Below are positions 16,359-24,632 of a stretch of 42,166 bases of DNA, in pieces. Each line of letters opens with the position of its first letter. The first letter of the stretch is position 1. The notes below the pieces were generated by a model, which saw nothing but the letters and a program-made list of their open reading frames with translations, had not been told where the DNA came from and ran no database searches. The stretch is from Chloroflexota bacterium (GTDB lineage Bacteria; Chloroflexota; Anaerolineae; Ardenticatenales; JAADHH01), in NCBI GenBank assembly GCA_013151955.1, contig JAADHH010000023.1, positions 1 to 42,166 of the forward strand, given 5' to 3'. The translations under genes were made by a program, and so were the position numbers.

Positions 16359-17027
16359 TCAATCGGGAATAATGCAATCAGGAGAATCGTGGCGTGGGTT
16401 GTTGACCAGGGTAGACACGGGGTGCGCGATCATCTGCTCCGGGGGGTACGGTGCGAGCAAATCGTGCAAATGGTCGGGCGTTTGTTCCGTCGGGTCCAAC
16501 CACAGATCGTACGCTTCAGGCGGAAGTATCACCGGCATACGGTTGTGGATCGGTTCGAGCAGTGTATTGGGTGTGGTTGTGATAATGGTACAGGAGTAGA
16601 TTGCGCTTTCGTTTGTGGGGGACCACACTTCCCATAAGCCGGCAAAGGCAAACGGTTCTTTGGACTTCAGCCGGACGTACATGGGCGTTTTTGTGCGGCC
16701 ATCGCTTTGCCATTCGTAGAAGCCATCGGCCAGGATCAGGCAACGGCGTTTTCGGTATGCCGTGCGGAAGGAGGGTTTCTCTGCCAGGGTCTCGGCCCGC
16801 GCATTGATCATGCGGTAGCCGACTTTCTCGTCTTTGGCCCAGAAGGGAATCAGGCCCCAGCGGAAGAAGCGCACCCGATTTTGGGCGTCGTTCGCGATGG
16901 CGGCGATGTCTTGAGACGGAGCAATATTGTAACGCGGGCGCAGTTCGCCAGTGGGTGGCAGCGCAAAACCGGGGAATGCTTCTTGCAATGTCGCCGGATC
17001 GGAGGCCAATGTGAATCGTCCGCACAT
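16359..17027 (-). CDS. SRAP-domain abasic-site protein (HMCES/YedK-like)
   Basis: 222 aa, complete SRAP domain. The invariant Cys2 after the initiator Met (MCGRFTL) forms the covalent link with abasic sites in single-stranded DNA. Other conserved parts: RPRYNIAPSQ, MINARAETLAEKPSFR, CLILADGFYEWQ with the catalytic Glu, and IHNRMPVIL with the active-site His. It protects abasic sites from strand breakage (family knowledge). It has its own promoter at 17102-17130; AGGGAG lies just before the ATG. Confidence 0.95.
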   Translation of the reverse strand: MCGRFTLASDPATLQEAFPGFALPPTGELRPRYNIAPSQDIAAIANDAQNRVRFFRWGLIPFWAKDEKVGYRMINARAETLAEKPSFRTAYRKRRCLILADGFYEWQSDGRTKTPMYVRLKSKEPFAFAGLWEVWSPTNESAIYSCTIITTTPNTLLEPIHNRMPVILPPEAYDLWLDPTEQTPDHLHDLLAPYPPEQMIAHPVSTLVNNPRHDSPDCIIPD

Positions 17028-17101
17028 ATCGTTTCTCCCTCCGCACTAGTTACGCGAGCGCTTCGAAGGTGGGACAGGTTTCAAACCTGCCTCTATCTTA
17101 C

Positions 17102-17130
17102 AGTATAGCGCAACAAGAGGGCCGTGTCAA
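17102..17130 (-). promoter_or_regulatory. Promoter of the SRAP gene
   Basis: Minus-strand TTGACA (17130-17125), 17-bp spacer, TATACT (17107-17102). The leader of about 70 nt carries a small hairpin CAGGTTT/AAACCTG (17075-17089). Confidence 0.87.
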
Positions 17131-17141
17131 AGACTCCTGAG

Positions 17142-17744
17142 TCATGAAGTGCGCGACGCGACGCGGAGGTTGCCGACCAGCTCGATCAGCTTGGCCTTTG
17201 TCAACAGGCCGGTCCACGTTTGGACGATCTGCCCCTGTGGGGTGATGAAGATTGTCGTAGGCATACCTCGCACGCGGTAGGAACGAATTATGCTCCCATC
17301 GAACGTTGTGCCGGTGGAGTATGTGACGTTGAGTTCGCGGAGCAAGGCGCGCCCATCCTCGCGCGACCCCAGGCCGGTGAATGGGCCTACGTCCAGGCCA
17401 AACAGCAGCACGTCGTCTTTGAACTCTTCGTTGGCCGCTTGCAGGTCTGGCATTTCCAGGCGGCAAGGTGGACAACGACCGGCAAACATGTTGAGCACGA
17501 CCGGTTTTCCTTGGGCAAGCAAGTCAGACAGTTTCACTTTTTGTCCGGGTTGGAATCCTTCGCCCTGGTAAACCGTGATCTGAAAATCGGGTGCTACTTG
17601 GAATCCATTGTTGTTCGGCGGTGCCGGCGGGGAGGCCGGTTTCTGTTGCGTTGCCGATGTCGTGCAAGCGGCGAGTACCAGAACTGTGGCGACCACTGCA
17701 CCAGTCAGGGCGAAAACCCGCAATCCCGTTCGTTCACGTTTCAT
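17142..17744 (-). CDS. TlpA/ResA-like thiol-disulfide lipoprotein
   Basis: 200 aa. Lipobox VLAAC (Cys27), a short Pro/Asn-rich linker, then a thioredoxin fold with the active site AGRCPPCRLEMPDL (about residue 90) and the cis-Pro loop GMPTTIFITPQG. An extra segment LGSREDGRALLRELN after the second strand is typical of TlpA proteins. It should work outside the membrane, perhaps reducing apocytochromes before heme attachment; the window contains two CXXCH proteins (inference). RBS GGGGAGGTG precedes the ATG. Confidence 0.92.
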   Translation of the reverse strand: MKRERTGLRVFALTGAVVATVLVLAACTTSATQQKPASPPAPPNNNGFQVAPDFQITVYQGEGFQPGQKVKLSDLLAQGKPVVLNMFAGRCPPCRLEMPDLQAANEEFKDDVLLFGLDVGPFTGLGSREDGRALLRELNVTYSTGTTFDGSIIRSYRVRGMPTTIFITPQGQIVQTWTGLLTKAKLIELVGNLRVASRTS

Positions 17745-17822
17745 CTGTCACCTCCCCGGTAGAATACAATTTGTCAGACGGTTATTGTTAGAGGGGGCGA
17801 AACGGGGGTATCTTACCCCAAC

Positions 17823-17851
17823 AAAAAACGGGGAGACGCGAATCTCCCCGT
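17823..17851 (-). terminator. Intrinsic terminator of the sigma factor operon
   Basis: Minus strand: ACGGGGAGA, 6-nt loop, TCTCCCCGT, then a T-run ending at 17823. It lies 32 nt after the anti-sigma stop codon. Confidence 0.9.
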
Positions 17852-17882
17852 AAGAAAGGCAACAGGTATGAGCCTGAATTTC

Positions 17883-18098
17883 TCAGGCCATCGCACGCAG
17901 GGCAGACAGAAGCACTTCGAATTCTTCGTGACAATCGGTACACCGGTTCAGGTGATCCTGGACCAGGGGCATCGCTTCAGCCGCGCTCTTTCCAGACAGT
18001 ACCATCTCGGTAAAGCGGTCCAGTTCATCGAAGCACTCATCGCAACTGATTTCATGAGGTTGGGTTGAGAGAATCCCTTTTATAATATTTTTCAGCAT
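17883..18098 (-). CDS. Small zinc-finger anti-sigma factor
   Basis: 71 aa. ISCDECFDELDRF then HLNRCTDCHEEFE: Cys19/22 and His49-x3-Cys53-x2-Cys56 match the zf-HC2 anti-sigma zinc site. No membrane segment, so it is probably a soluble sensor that binds the ECF sigma factor encoded 64 nt upstream. ATG 18098 is chosen; the frame is open to 18209, but that would overlap the sigma gene and add an unrelated N-terminus. The RBS is weak. It may respond to redox stress through its zinc ligands, as other members do (inference). Confidence 0.82.
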   Translation of the reverse strand: MLKNIIKGILSTQPHEISCDECFDELDRFTEMVLSGKSAAEAMPLVQDHLNRCTDCHEEFEVLLSALRAMA

Positions 18099-18162
18099 AG
18101 TTACATCCAATTCTCGGGCCGTATTCTGGGATACAGACGCAACTGTTGGCACTTTCCTTACC

Positions 18163-18798
18163 TCACTGCGCTTGGAAAGCAGACAGAAAGTCTTCCGAAG
18201 ACATTCCATCGGCTACCATTCGTTTTTTCAGTCGCTGGCGCGCATCGTGCAAGAGCTTGTAGAGCGCATTACGGTTTGTGTCCATACGGCGAGCCACTTC
18301 CTCCAAGGGCATTCCGTGGATTCGCACAGCGATCATGGCCTGGCGCTGACGTTCGGTCAATTCTTCGTTGATCAAGCGGCCAAGGCTGCTCATCAACATT
18401 TGTTGTATGACCTGTTGTTCCGGGCCGGTGGCCGGGTCGGCCAATGTGTCGGGGACGAAATCCGAGTCGGGAAAGCCGGTCAATTTATCCAACGAGACAT
18501 CGCGCCAGCGCCGGCGGCGTAGTTCGGTGAGCGCAACACGGACGGCGATCTTCTGGGCCCAGGTTGTAAGCATACTTTCCCCACGAAAGGTGTCGAGGGC
18601 GGCGAGTATCTTCAAGAGGGCGTCTTGGGCAAAGTCTTCCAGGTCGGAGTCGCGGACGTTTGAATAGGAGGCCAGGGCGTATCCCAACCCCCGCACGAGC
18701 ACGGCCCGTAGGTCGGACAGCGCTTCGTCGGGGTCGGGCCCGCGCAGCGCATCCAGCCATTCCTGATTGCTCCGTCGCACGGTAGAAGCGGTTTTCAC
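18163..18798 (-). CDS. ECF-type RNA polymerase sigma factor
   Basis: 211 aa. Region 2: DLEDFAQDALLKILAALDTFRGESMLTTWAQKI with the -10 recognition stretch RVALTELRRRRW; region 4: LTERQRQAMIAVRIHGMPLEEVARRMDTNRNALYKLLHDARQRLKK. No region 1 or 3. It begins 12 nt after the lipoprotein gene and is followed by a zinc anti-sigma gene, the usual sigma/anti-sigma order. Target promoters are not recognisable in the window. Confidence 0.93.
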   Translation of the reverse strand: MKTASTVRRSNQEWLDALRGPDPDEALSDLRAVLVRGLGYALASYSNVRDSDLEDFAQDALLKILAALDTFRGESMLTTWAQKIAVRVALTELRRRRWRDVSLDKLTGFPDSDFVPDTLADPATGPEQQVIQQMLMSSLGRLINEELTERQRQAMIAVRIHGMPLEEVARRMDTNRNALYKLLHDARQRLKKRMVADGMSSEDFLSAFQAQ

Positions 18799-18810
18799 GA
18801 AATTCGCACC

Positions 18811-20046
18811 TTATCCTCTGCGCGACGGCTTAGACGGTTTCGATGGCTTGGACGGGCTGGATGGTCTGGAAGGCGCAGAGGGGCCGGAGGGCACGGAAGG
18901 CATTCCGGCGGGTCGAGCACCCAGGGATTTCTCAAATTTGCCCAGACCGGCTTTGGCCTGTGGCACTTGACCACGGGCCAACTGCCCGGTGAGGTTGTTG
19001 ATTGAGCCAGCGAACTTTTGCAGTTTCAGGTCTCCGTGACTTTGAAAGCCGGCGACCGTATTGGCACCGAGCTGGGCGATGTTCATCAGTTCTGTTTTCG
19101 TAATCTTGTTGTCGCCCAAGGCTCCATGTATCGCATCCACGTAGCTGAAGGCGCTGGCCAGAGCGGATTGCGCGTCGGCAGGGATGTTGTTCGGTTTCAC
19201 CGATAAAGCCTGTGCCGCTCGATTTTCAATCTCGGATTGGTGGTCCTTTGCCCAGCCTTGCACTTGCTGTTGCGCTTGTTGCGCGCTGTCCTGGGCGGCC
19301 TGGGCGGCACTTTCCAGTTGATTGATGGTGTCTTCGGCCAGCGTGAGGCCGGCTTCCAGCGTGGTGTTGATCTCTTGCAGGCTATCGTTGATCGCTGCTG
19401 TGTTTTGAGACATGACGGCGAGGTCTTGTTCGATTGCCTGGAGGGTGGCAAGGCTTTCGGTCGCCAATTCGCCGTACAAGTCGTTGTAGGCATTGATGAC
19501 CTCGTCGGCATAGGCGATTGCTTCATCGGCGTTGGCCAAATAGACTTCCACCGTTTGCACTTCGTCCTGGGTGACGGTGTCGTCGGCCGTGGCCTGGGTC
19601 GCCGCTGTAGAGCATTCTTGTGTGCTGGTGCTGGCTTCAGCCACGGCTTGGTCAATGAGGGCCGCGAGTTCTTCCTCGCTCATGGTTACGTATTCGGCCG
19701 AGGGAGTCGGTGTGGGTGCAGCGACCGTGGTGGCCTGAACCGCTGTGTCCACGGTTGCTTGCACGTTGGCTTGAGCCTGGGCTGTGGCCGAGACGGCGGC
19801 ATTCACTGTGGCCTGGACATCTGGTGTGGGGGTGACCTGGGCTGTGGCGGCCACGGCGGCATCAATTGTGGCTTGGACGTCTGGCGTAGGTGTGGCCTGG
19901 GCGCGGGCCGTCATAGCCGCTTGTACGGTCGCTTCGATATTCGGTGTGGATCGAGGTGCCGCAGGCGGCGCGGAGTTTCTCCCGCAGGCCACGGTGGCGA
20001 AAAGGAACAAAGCAAATACCATCGGGAGAAGGGCCATCTTCTTCAT
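18811..20046 (-). CDS. Repeat-containing coiled-coil lipoprotein in sigma operon
   Basis: 411 aa, function unknown. Lipobox ATVAC near residue 21. Residues about 30-115 contain four degenerate 19-20-aa tandem repeats of the type TPTPDVQATxxAAVxATAQ, followed by a Glu/Gln/Ala-rich predicted coiled coil (about 165-275), a helical domain and a low-complexity Ser/Pro/Lys tail (SKPSKPSKPSRRG). It is the first gene of an operon with the ECF sigma and zinc anti-sigma factors, so it could be an envelope sensor or a co-regulated envelope protein. The basic tail may bind acidic polymers (speculation). Confidence 0.75.
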   Translation of the reverse strand: MKKMALLPMVFALFLFATVACGRNSAPPAAPRSTPNIEATVQAAMTARAQATPTPDVQATIDAAVAATAQVTPTPDVQATVNAAVSATAQAQANVQATVDTAVQATTVAAPTPTPSAEYVTMSEEELAALIDQAVAEASTSTQECSTAATQATADDTVTQDEVQTVEVYLANADEAIAYADEVINAYNDLYGELATESLATLQAIEQDLAVMSQNTAAINDSLQEINTTLEAGLTLAEDTINQLESAAQAAQDSAQQAQQQVQGWAKDHQSEIENRAAQALSVKPNNIPADAQSALASAFSYVDAIHGALGDNKITKTELMNIAQLGANTVAGFQSHGDLKLQKFAGSINNLTGQLARGQVPQAKAGLGKFEKSLGARPAGMPSVPSGPSAPSRPSSPSKPSKPSKPSRRG

Positions 20047-20135
20047 CTACATGTTTCCTTGTCTGAATAGTTGCCGGTATTTCGTGAGGGGAGCACCGTG
20101 CCACAGCGCTCCCCTCTATGCCAATTGCGATTCTG

Positions 20136-20822
20136 TTAGTAGCTTTCCGGAGCGGCGGCGGCAGACAGAGCGGGCTGTGCCGCGCGGGCTACCTGGCCCA
20201 ACAGGTGTGCTTGCACCATGTACCCCCAGAAGGTGGTGAAGAGAATGCCAACACCGCAGAGGATGAAACCAAAACTGGCTACAAGGCTGGCTACCCATCC
20301 CAACACAATGGCGATGATGTAATTGCCCAGATTGTTGCGAATGAATGACCAGAGCTTGCCAACGCGAAAGGTGCTCATCAACTCTCCTGTTTCGGCAAAG
20401 CTGACCATTGCTGCCGGGAGGAATACAGCCATGACCAGGCCCCAAAGAAAAATGATGCAGTTCAGACAGAAAGCAATCAGTCCCGCACCACCTCCGCCAC
20501 CTTGACTGCTGTTCCCCACTGCTGCCCCCATCAACCCGGCGAGACAGCCTACCACGATAATAGGCAACGCATAAACGATGACTACTGCCGTGAGTTTAAT
20601 GCCGTCTGAAAAGTATCCTCCCAAGTCGGACCAGTCTGGCAATGGCTGGGGGTCTCCGGATTGGGCTCGCCGGATCACCTCCAGGGCATAGCCAATCAAG
20701 AACGGAATACCAATAAGAATGAAGCTGAGAAGAACGAACAACCCCCCGACAAGTACCTTGGTCATCCAATTTTCGTCTTCAAAGACAAATGTAAACGACT
20801 TACCAATATCCATGCCTTCCAC
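20136..20822 (-). CDS. DUF4013 integral membrane protein
   Basis: 228 aa, about five to six membrane helices (for example VLVGGLFVLLSFILIGIPFLIGYAL and LTAVVIVYALPIIVVGCLAGLMGAAV). The motif WSDLGGYFSDGIKL after the first hairpin and the Phe/Gly-rich C-terminal helices fit DUF4013. The family's function is unknown. GTG 20822 has GGAGG 6 nt upstream; an ATG at 20813 is a possible alternative. It is 89 nt upstream of the sigma-operon lipoprotein on the same strand. No good promoter was found before it. Confidence 0.8.
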   Translation of the reverse strand: MEGMDIGKSFTFVFEDENWMTKVLVGGLFVLLSFILIGIPFLIGYALEVIRRAQSGDPQPLPDWSDLGGYFSDGIKLTAVVIVYALPIIVVGCLAGLMGAAVGNSSQGGGGGAGLIAFCLNCIIFLWGLVMAVFLPAAMVSFAETGELMSTFRVGKLWSFIRNNLGNYIIAIVLGWVASLVASFGFILCGVGILFTTFWGYMVQAHLLGQVARAAQPALSAAAAPESY

Positions 20823-20957
20823 AATAAGCCTCCTCTTAATTGAACACGCGCGTCACTGATGGATCGTCATAAATGCATTACGTACAATCGGCTCCCGGGT
20901 TTCGTACTTACGCACGTAACCGGTAGAGGAAAACGCGAAAAGGCCACATCATCTCTT

Positions 20958-20990
20958 AGAAGTTCAACTTTTCTGAGAAGTTGGACTTCT
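20958..20990. repeat. Family B palindrome, copy 3 (imperfect)
   Basis: AGAAGTTCAACTTTTCTG then AGAAGTTGGACTTCT. It lies between the divergent DUF4013 and FTR1 genes, the only repeat recognised in that 341-bp gap. Confidence 0.7.
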
Positions 20991-21088
20991 AACCTCTCAA
21001 AAAATGGGCGGGTAACTTTAACAATCTCATTTTACCACAAAGGATAGGCACCGTCAAGTAGTACATAGGTCAGGGGTTTCGAGAATGA

Positions 21089-21117
21089 TTGACAATTTCT
21101 TCCTTATGTGGTAGTAT
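21089..21117 (+). promoter_or_regulatory. Promoter of the FTR1 gene
   Basis: TTGACA (21089-21094), 17-bp spacer, TAGTAT (21112-21117). Predicted start near 21124, 40 nt before the ATG. No Fur box was recognised. Confidence 0.8.
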
Positions 21118-21163
21118 TACCCTCTTGGTTTGGTGGGGTGCGCAACGAAGGGAGATACCGGTT

Positions 21164-21988
21164 ATGATTGCCGCAGGAATTATCACTTTCAGGGAGGGGT
21201 TAGAAGCCGCTCTGATCGTGGGCATCGTATTGGGTTACTTAAAGAAGGCCGGGGATGCAAAATCGCGCCGCCTGGCCTGGCTGGGAGTAATCCTGGCTGT
21301 AGCAAGCAGTATCGCCTTGGCTGCGCTGTTGCAAGCCATTGGCGCAGAGCTCCAGGGCCGGTTAGAGCAAATCTTCGAAGGGACCACCATGCTCTTGGCT
21401 GCTTTGATCCTCACCTGGATGATATTTTGGATGCGCAACCAGGCGTATCATATTCGTGAAGGTCTGGAGCAAGGCCTGCGCCAGGCCATAGCTTCCAATG
21501 CCAGTTGGGGAATTCTGGGTCTGACCTTTCTGGCGGTGTTCCGCGAAGGGGTGGAGACGGCGCTTTTTCTCTCGGCAGCCGCTTTCTCCAACACAGGTTC
21601 CGGTCTGTTGGAAGGGTCTGTGCTGGGATTGATCCTGGCTGCCGGCGTGGGATGGGGATTTTATCGCGCAGCGGCCCGTATGGATTTGGGGAAATTCTTC
21701 GACGTAACCAGCGTCCTCCTGCTACTCTTTGCGGCCGGATTGGTTGCCCACGGAATCCATGAATTCCAGGAGGCAGCGCTATTTCCGACCCTCGTAGCAC
21801 ACGTTTGGGACACGAATGCCATCCTGGATGAGAATTCTTTCGTGGGTTTGATGCTAAAGTCGCTGTTCGGTTACAACGGAAACCCCTCTCTCCTGGAAGT
21901 CATAGCCTACGTTGGATACTACGCCATAATCTTGAGCAGCATTCGCTGGTGGACGACACGGCTGGCCCTCAGCGTTGTCAAGGAATAA
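21164..21988 (+). CDS. FTR1-family iron permease
   Basis: 274 aa, seven-helix membrane permease for Fe(III) in EfeUOB- or Ftr1-type uptake. Both REXXE iron motifs are present: REGLE in helix 1 (residues 10-14) and REGVE in helix 4 (FREGVETALFLSAAAF). ATG 21164 is preceded by AAGGGAG; the frame opens further upstream but that includes the promoter. Ferroxidase partners (EfeO, EfeB or a multicopper oxidase) are not in the window, so it may work alone or with remote genes. nth follows 16 nt downstream. Confidence 0.93.
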   Translation: MIAAGIITFREGLEAALIVGIVLGYLKKAGDAKSRRLAWLGVILAVASSIALAALLQAIGAELQGRLEQIFEGTTMLLAALILTWMIFWMRNQAYHIREGLEQGLRQAIASNASWGILGLTFLAVFREGVETALFLSAAAFSNTGSGLLEGSVLGLILAAGVGWGFYRAAARMDLGKFFDVTSVLLLLFAAGLVAHGIHEFQEAALFPTLVAHVWDTNAILDENSFVGLMLKSLFGYNGNPSLLEVIAYVGYYAIILSSIRWWTTRLALSVVKE

Positions 21989-22004
21989 GGGATCGCACAG
22001 AACG

Positions 22005-22673
22005 ATGGGGTCGAACCTACGCCCAAAGGTGCTGGAAGTCCACCGCCTGCTGGTTGATTCCTACGGGGAACAGCCAGACCACCCACGACTGGAGCCCGTA
22101 GCCGAACTGGTCTGCACCATCTTAAGTCAGAATACAAACGATGTCAACCGGGATGTCGCCTTCGACCGGCTTCGCAGACGCTTTCCCACCTGGGACGAGG
22201 TGCGAGACGCGCCCGTGGAGGAGATCGAAGCGGCAATCCGGCCGGCAGGGTTGGGGCGACAGAAAGCGCCGGCGATCCAGCGAGCCTTGCAGAGAATTAC
22301 CGAAGAGCGCGGCGAGATCAGTCTCGACTTTCTGGGGGGGATGCCGCTTGAGGATGCCCGCAAGTGGCTGACGCAAATGAAAGGGGTGGGGCCCAAGACT
22401 GCGGCGATTGTGTTGCTGTTTGCCTTTGGCCGGCCTGCGTTTCCTGTGGATACCCATGTCCATCGTCTTAGCAAACGTTTGGGTCTGATCGGACCCAAAG
22501 TTTCACGCGAGAAAGCACACGTTCTCCTCGAAGAGACCGTACCCCCGGATCTGTACTACACGTTACACCTCAACTTGATTACCCACGGCAGGCAAATCTG
22601 CCTGGCACGCAATCCACGGTGCGCCCAGTGTACTTTGGCCGACCTATGTGATTATTACCGGTCTCACCGGTGA
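22005..22673 (+). CDS. nth: Endonuclease III (DNA glycosylase/AP lyase)
   Basis: 222 aa. Helix-hairpin-helix motif MKGVGPKTAAIVLLFAFGRP with the catalytic Lys, then the catalytic Asp in PVDTHVHRLSKRLG; the 4Fe-4S site C-x6-C-x2-C-x5-C is intact (CLARNPRCAQCTLADLC). Excises oxidised pyrimidines in base excision repair. ATG 22005 is preferred; an in-frame TTG at 21975 would overlap the FTR1 gene. Probably co-transcribed with FTR1. Confidence 0.93.
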   Translation: MGSNLRPKVLEVHRLLVDSYGEQPDHPRLEPVAELVCTILSQNTNDVNRDVAFDRLRRRFPTWDEVRDAPVEEIEAAIRPAGLGRQKAPAIQRALQRITEERGEISLDFLGGMPLEDARKWLTQMKGVGPKTAAIVLLFAFGRPAFPVDTHVHRLSKRLGLIGPKVSREKAHVLLEETVPPDLYYTLHLNLITHGRQICLARNPRCAQCTLADLCDYYRSHR

Positions 22674-22969
22674 GCAAGCGAGTGTTTGCGCTGAGCCGCA
22701 CGATCCCGTGGCCGTTTGGCCCAATGTTCCGGGCCGAAGGCCGGGCTGCTGAAAGGCGTGAGATGTTGCCGGCCATGGGGCCACAAGTGGTCGGCTGCCA
22801 GCAAGTCACACGGGACAATGCTCTTGTTTCGGGTTTCCAAGAGCCGGCCACTTCTCGCTGCTTTTCGCGAATCTAACAGAATCATAATCTTTCCTCCCCG
22901 TAGTGTGCCTTCGACGCCCCCCAATTTTTGGTGGGGCACGGCCTTGTGCCCGCCCACGTCGGGCGACCG
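22674..22969. other. Gap after nth with fragments of intergenic repeats
   Basis: No gene or promoter recognised. Near 22915-22965 CCCCCCAATTTTTGGTGGGGCACGGCC resembles the C/G core of the MITEs at 15823 and 27339, followed by GTGCCCGCCCACGTCGGGC, a small hairpin. GGCACGCCCCTAC at 23116-23128 looks like the same block continued beyond the inserted element at 22970-23115. Confidence 0.5.
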
Positions 22970-23115
22970 CTAGCAGTTTGTCGGAGAAAGAACAAATGGG
23001 ACACAGATTTGCAGGATAAACACAGATTTTCCGCTGATTTGGCCTGAAAATCTGTGTCTCTCTGTGAGATCCGTGTTCTAAAAAGAAAAAACTGTTCTCT
23101 CCGACAGCCTGCTAG
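22970..23115. mobile_element. 146-bp inverted-repeat element with a family D core
   Basis: TIRs CTAGCAGTTTGTCGGAGA (22970-22987) and TCTCCGACAGCCTGCTAG (23098-23115), 16 of 18 matching. The core holds GACACAGATTT…AAATCTGTGTC, the same kind of sequence seen at 41928-42010. CTAG at both outer edges could be a 4-bp target duplication or part of the repeat. No ORF. Confidence 0.65.
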
Positions 23116-23171
23116 GGCACGCCCCTACTTTTTGAAAAGATACACAAGAACAGAGTCGTATACCGTTCGTC

Positions 23172-23756
23172 TCAATCGCGTCCGGGAACGCGGTGGCAAT
23201 AGCGACAACGCGGCTGGTAGAGATGCGCGCCGGGCAAGATCACCGGATCGTCGTAAGGAGCAAGGCGTCCGTGCCGCAAACGCTGGCTACGGCCGGCCGG
23301 ATTGCCGCATACCGTGCAAACCGCCCGCAGTTTTCGTACTCGATCGGCGATGCTCATGAGCAGCGGGACCGGGCCAAAAGGTTCACCGCGAAAGCTCATG
23401 TCCAGCCCAGAGGCAATAACCCATACACCATGGTCCGCAAGGTGTTGACAAACATCCACGACGCCCCAATCCAGGAATTGCAATTCATCGATGGCCACAA
23501 TGTCTGTAGTGGAGGATAACATCGGCAGAATCTGATCAGACCGGCTGATGTACATGGCTTGAATCTCGCTGCCATCGTGTGACAGGAGCGTATTGTTTTG
23601 CGGCACTACCAGGGGGACAGAAGTTGCCCGAAAGATCTGCACGTTATGGCCTGACCAATAGCCGCGTTGCACCTGACGAATCACTTCTTCGGTTTTCCCA
23701 CTAAACATGCTCCCGCAAATGAGCTCTATTCCCCCATTCAGTCTGGGTGCTGCCAT
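23172..23756 (-). CDS. tdk: Thymidine kinase
   Basis: 194 aa, type II thymidine kinase. P-loop GSMFSGKTEEVIRQV, Walker B-type DELQFLD, and the lasso-domain zinc ligands CTVCG and CRYCH. Phosphorylates thymidine or deoxyuridine in pyrimidine salvage. Starts 13 nt after the thymidylate kinase gene, so thymidine→dTMP→dTDP is encoded by one transcript. Confidence 0.95.
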   Translation of the reverse strand: MAAPRLNGGIELICGSMFSGKTEEVIRQVQRGYWSGHNVQIFRATSVPLVVPQNNTLLSHDGSEIQAMYISRSDQILPMLSSTTDIVAIDELQFLDWGVVDVCQHLADHGVWVIASGLDMSFRGEPFGPVPLLMSIADRVRKLRAVCTVCGNPAGRSQRLRHGRLAPYDDPVILPGAHLYQPRCRYCHRVPGRD

Positions 23757-23769
23757 GATGATCTCCTTG

Positions 23770-24531
23770 TCAAGCCTCGTTAAAAGCCAACTGAAGTTGG
23801 TACAAACCTTGCGTATTGCTCAAATTGCACTGGCTCAACTGTGGACGCACGACCGCCAGAATCTCGTCGGTCACGTCGTCCAGTCCCTTGCCTTCACAAT
23901 CAATAACAGCCCAGTGGTGTTTGGGAGACGATCTCGTCGAAGCAAGTTCCAGGTACGCTTGGCGGGCCCGCTGATGATAATCGAAAAGGCGATGTTGGAA
24001 TATTTCGCGCGGAGCCTGACCAAACCAGGAATTCACCTTTCGCCCTAACGCTTCCTCCACCGGTAGATCAAGGAGTATCGTCAAGTCCGGAGAGATGCCC
24101 CCCGTAACGTAGTCGTTGACTTTGCTGATGAGTTTTTCGCCCAGATGATCACAGGAGTGCTGGTACACATAGGTGGAAGCCTCGAATCGGTCGGTGATTA
24201 CAATCTTTCCGGCATTCAGGCTCGGGCGGATCACTTGGGTCATGTGCGATGCGCGAGCAGCCATGACCAGAAAAAGCATCGCCTTGCGATTGGCCATTTT
24301 CGTGGCTTCGCCCTGCATCTGGATGAGCCCCCGAATACGCTCCGCCAGAGCCGTCCCCCCCACTTCACGAGTAACCGTCACATCATACCCGTGTTCCCGC
24401 AACCAGCACGCAATGGTTTTTGCCTGCGTAGATTTTCCCGCACCATGGATTCCCTCCATGGCAATGAATAGACCCTTTTTTCGTGGAATTGTTGCAAAGG
24501 CTTCGGCATATCGCTTTTTTGATGTTTTCAT
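23770..24531 (-). CDS. tmk: Thymidylate kinase
   Basis: 253 aa. P-loop FIAMEGIHGAGKSTQA, the DRX motif VITDRFEASTYVYQ and the substrate region MAARASHMTQVIRPSL. Converts dTMP to dTDP. It is longer than usual (about 205-215 aa) at both ends: an N-terminal basic tail of about 20 residues and a C-terminal extension of about 30. The canonical GGT is altered (P-loop GIHGAGKS). ATG 24531 follows AAGGGG; GTG 24537 would leave no room for it. First gene of the tmk-tdk unit. Confidence 0.92.
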   Translation of the reverse strand: MKTSKKRYAEAFATIPRKKGLFIAMEGIHGAGKSTQAKTIACWLREHGYDVTVTREVGGTALAERIRGLIQMQGEATKMANRKAMLFLVMAARASHMTQVIRPSLNAGKIVITDRFEASTYVYQHSCDHLGEKLISKVNDYVTGGISPDLTILLDLPVEEALGRKVNSWFGQAPREIFQHRLFDYHQRARQAYLELASTRSSPKHHWAVIDCEGKGLDDVTDEILAVVRPQLSQCNLSNTQGLYQLQLAFNEA

Positions 24532-24587
24532 GACCACCCCTTCATCAAAGGAGCAACAATGATAGAAAAAACCGTTTTCAATTAACT

Positions 24588-24616
24588 ATTATACCACAAA
24601 CTTCAAACTTTTGCAA
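24588..24616 (-). promoter_or_regulatory. tmk-tdk promoter
   Basis: Minus-strand TTGCAA (24616-24611), 17-bp spacer, TATAAT (24593-24588). The -10 lies 51 bp from the TGACG end of the family C element. Confidence 0.83.
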
Positions 24617-24632
24617 TACCCTATTTTGACGG

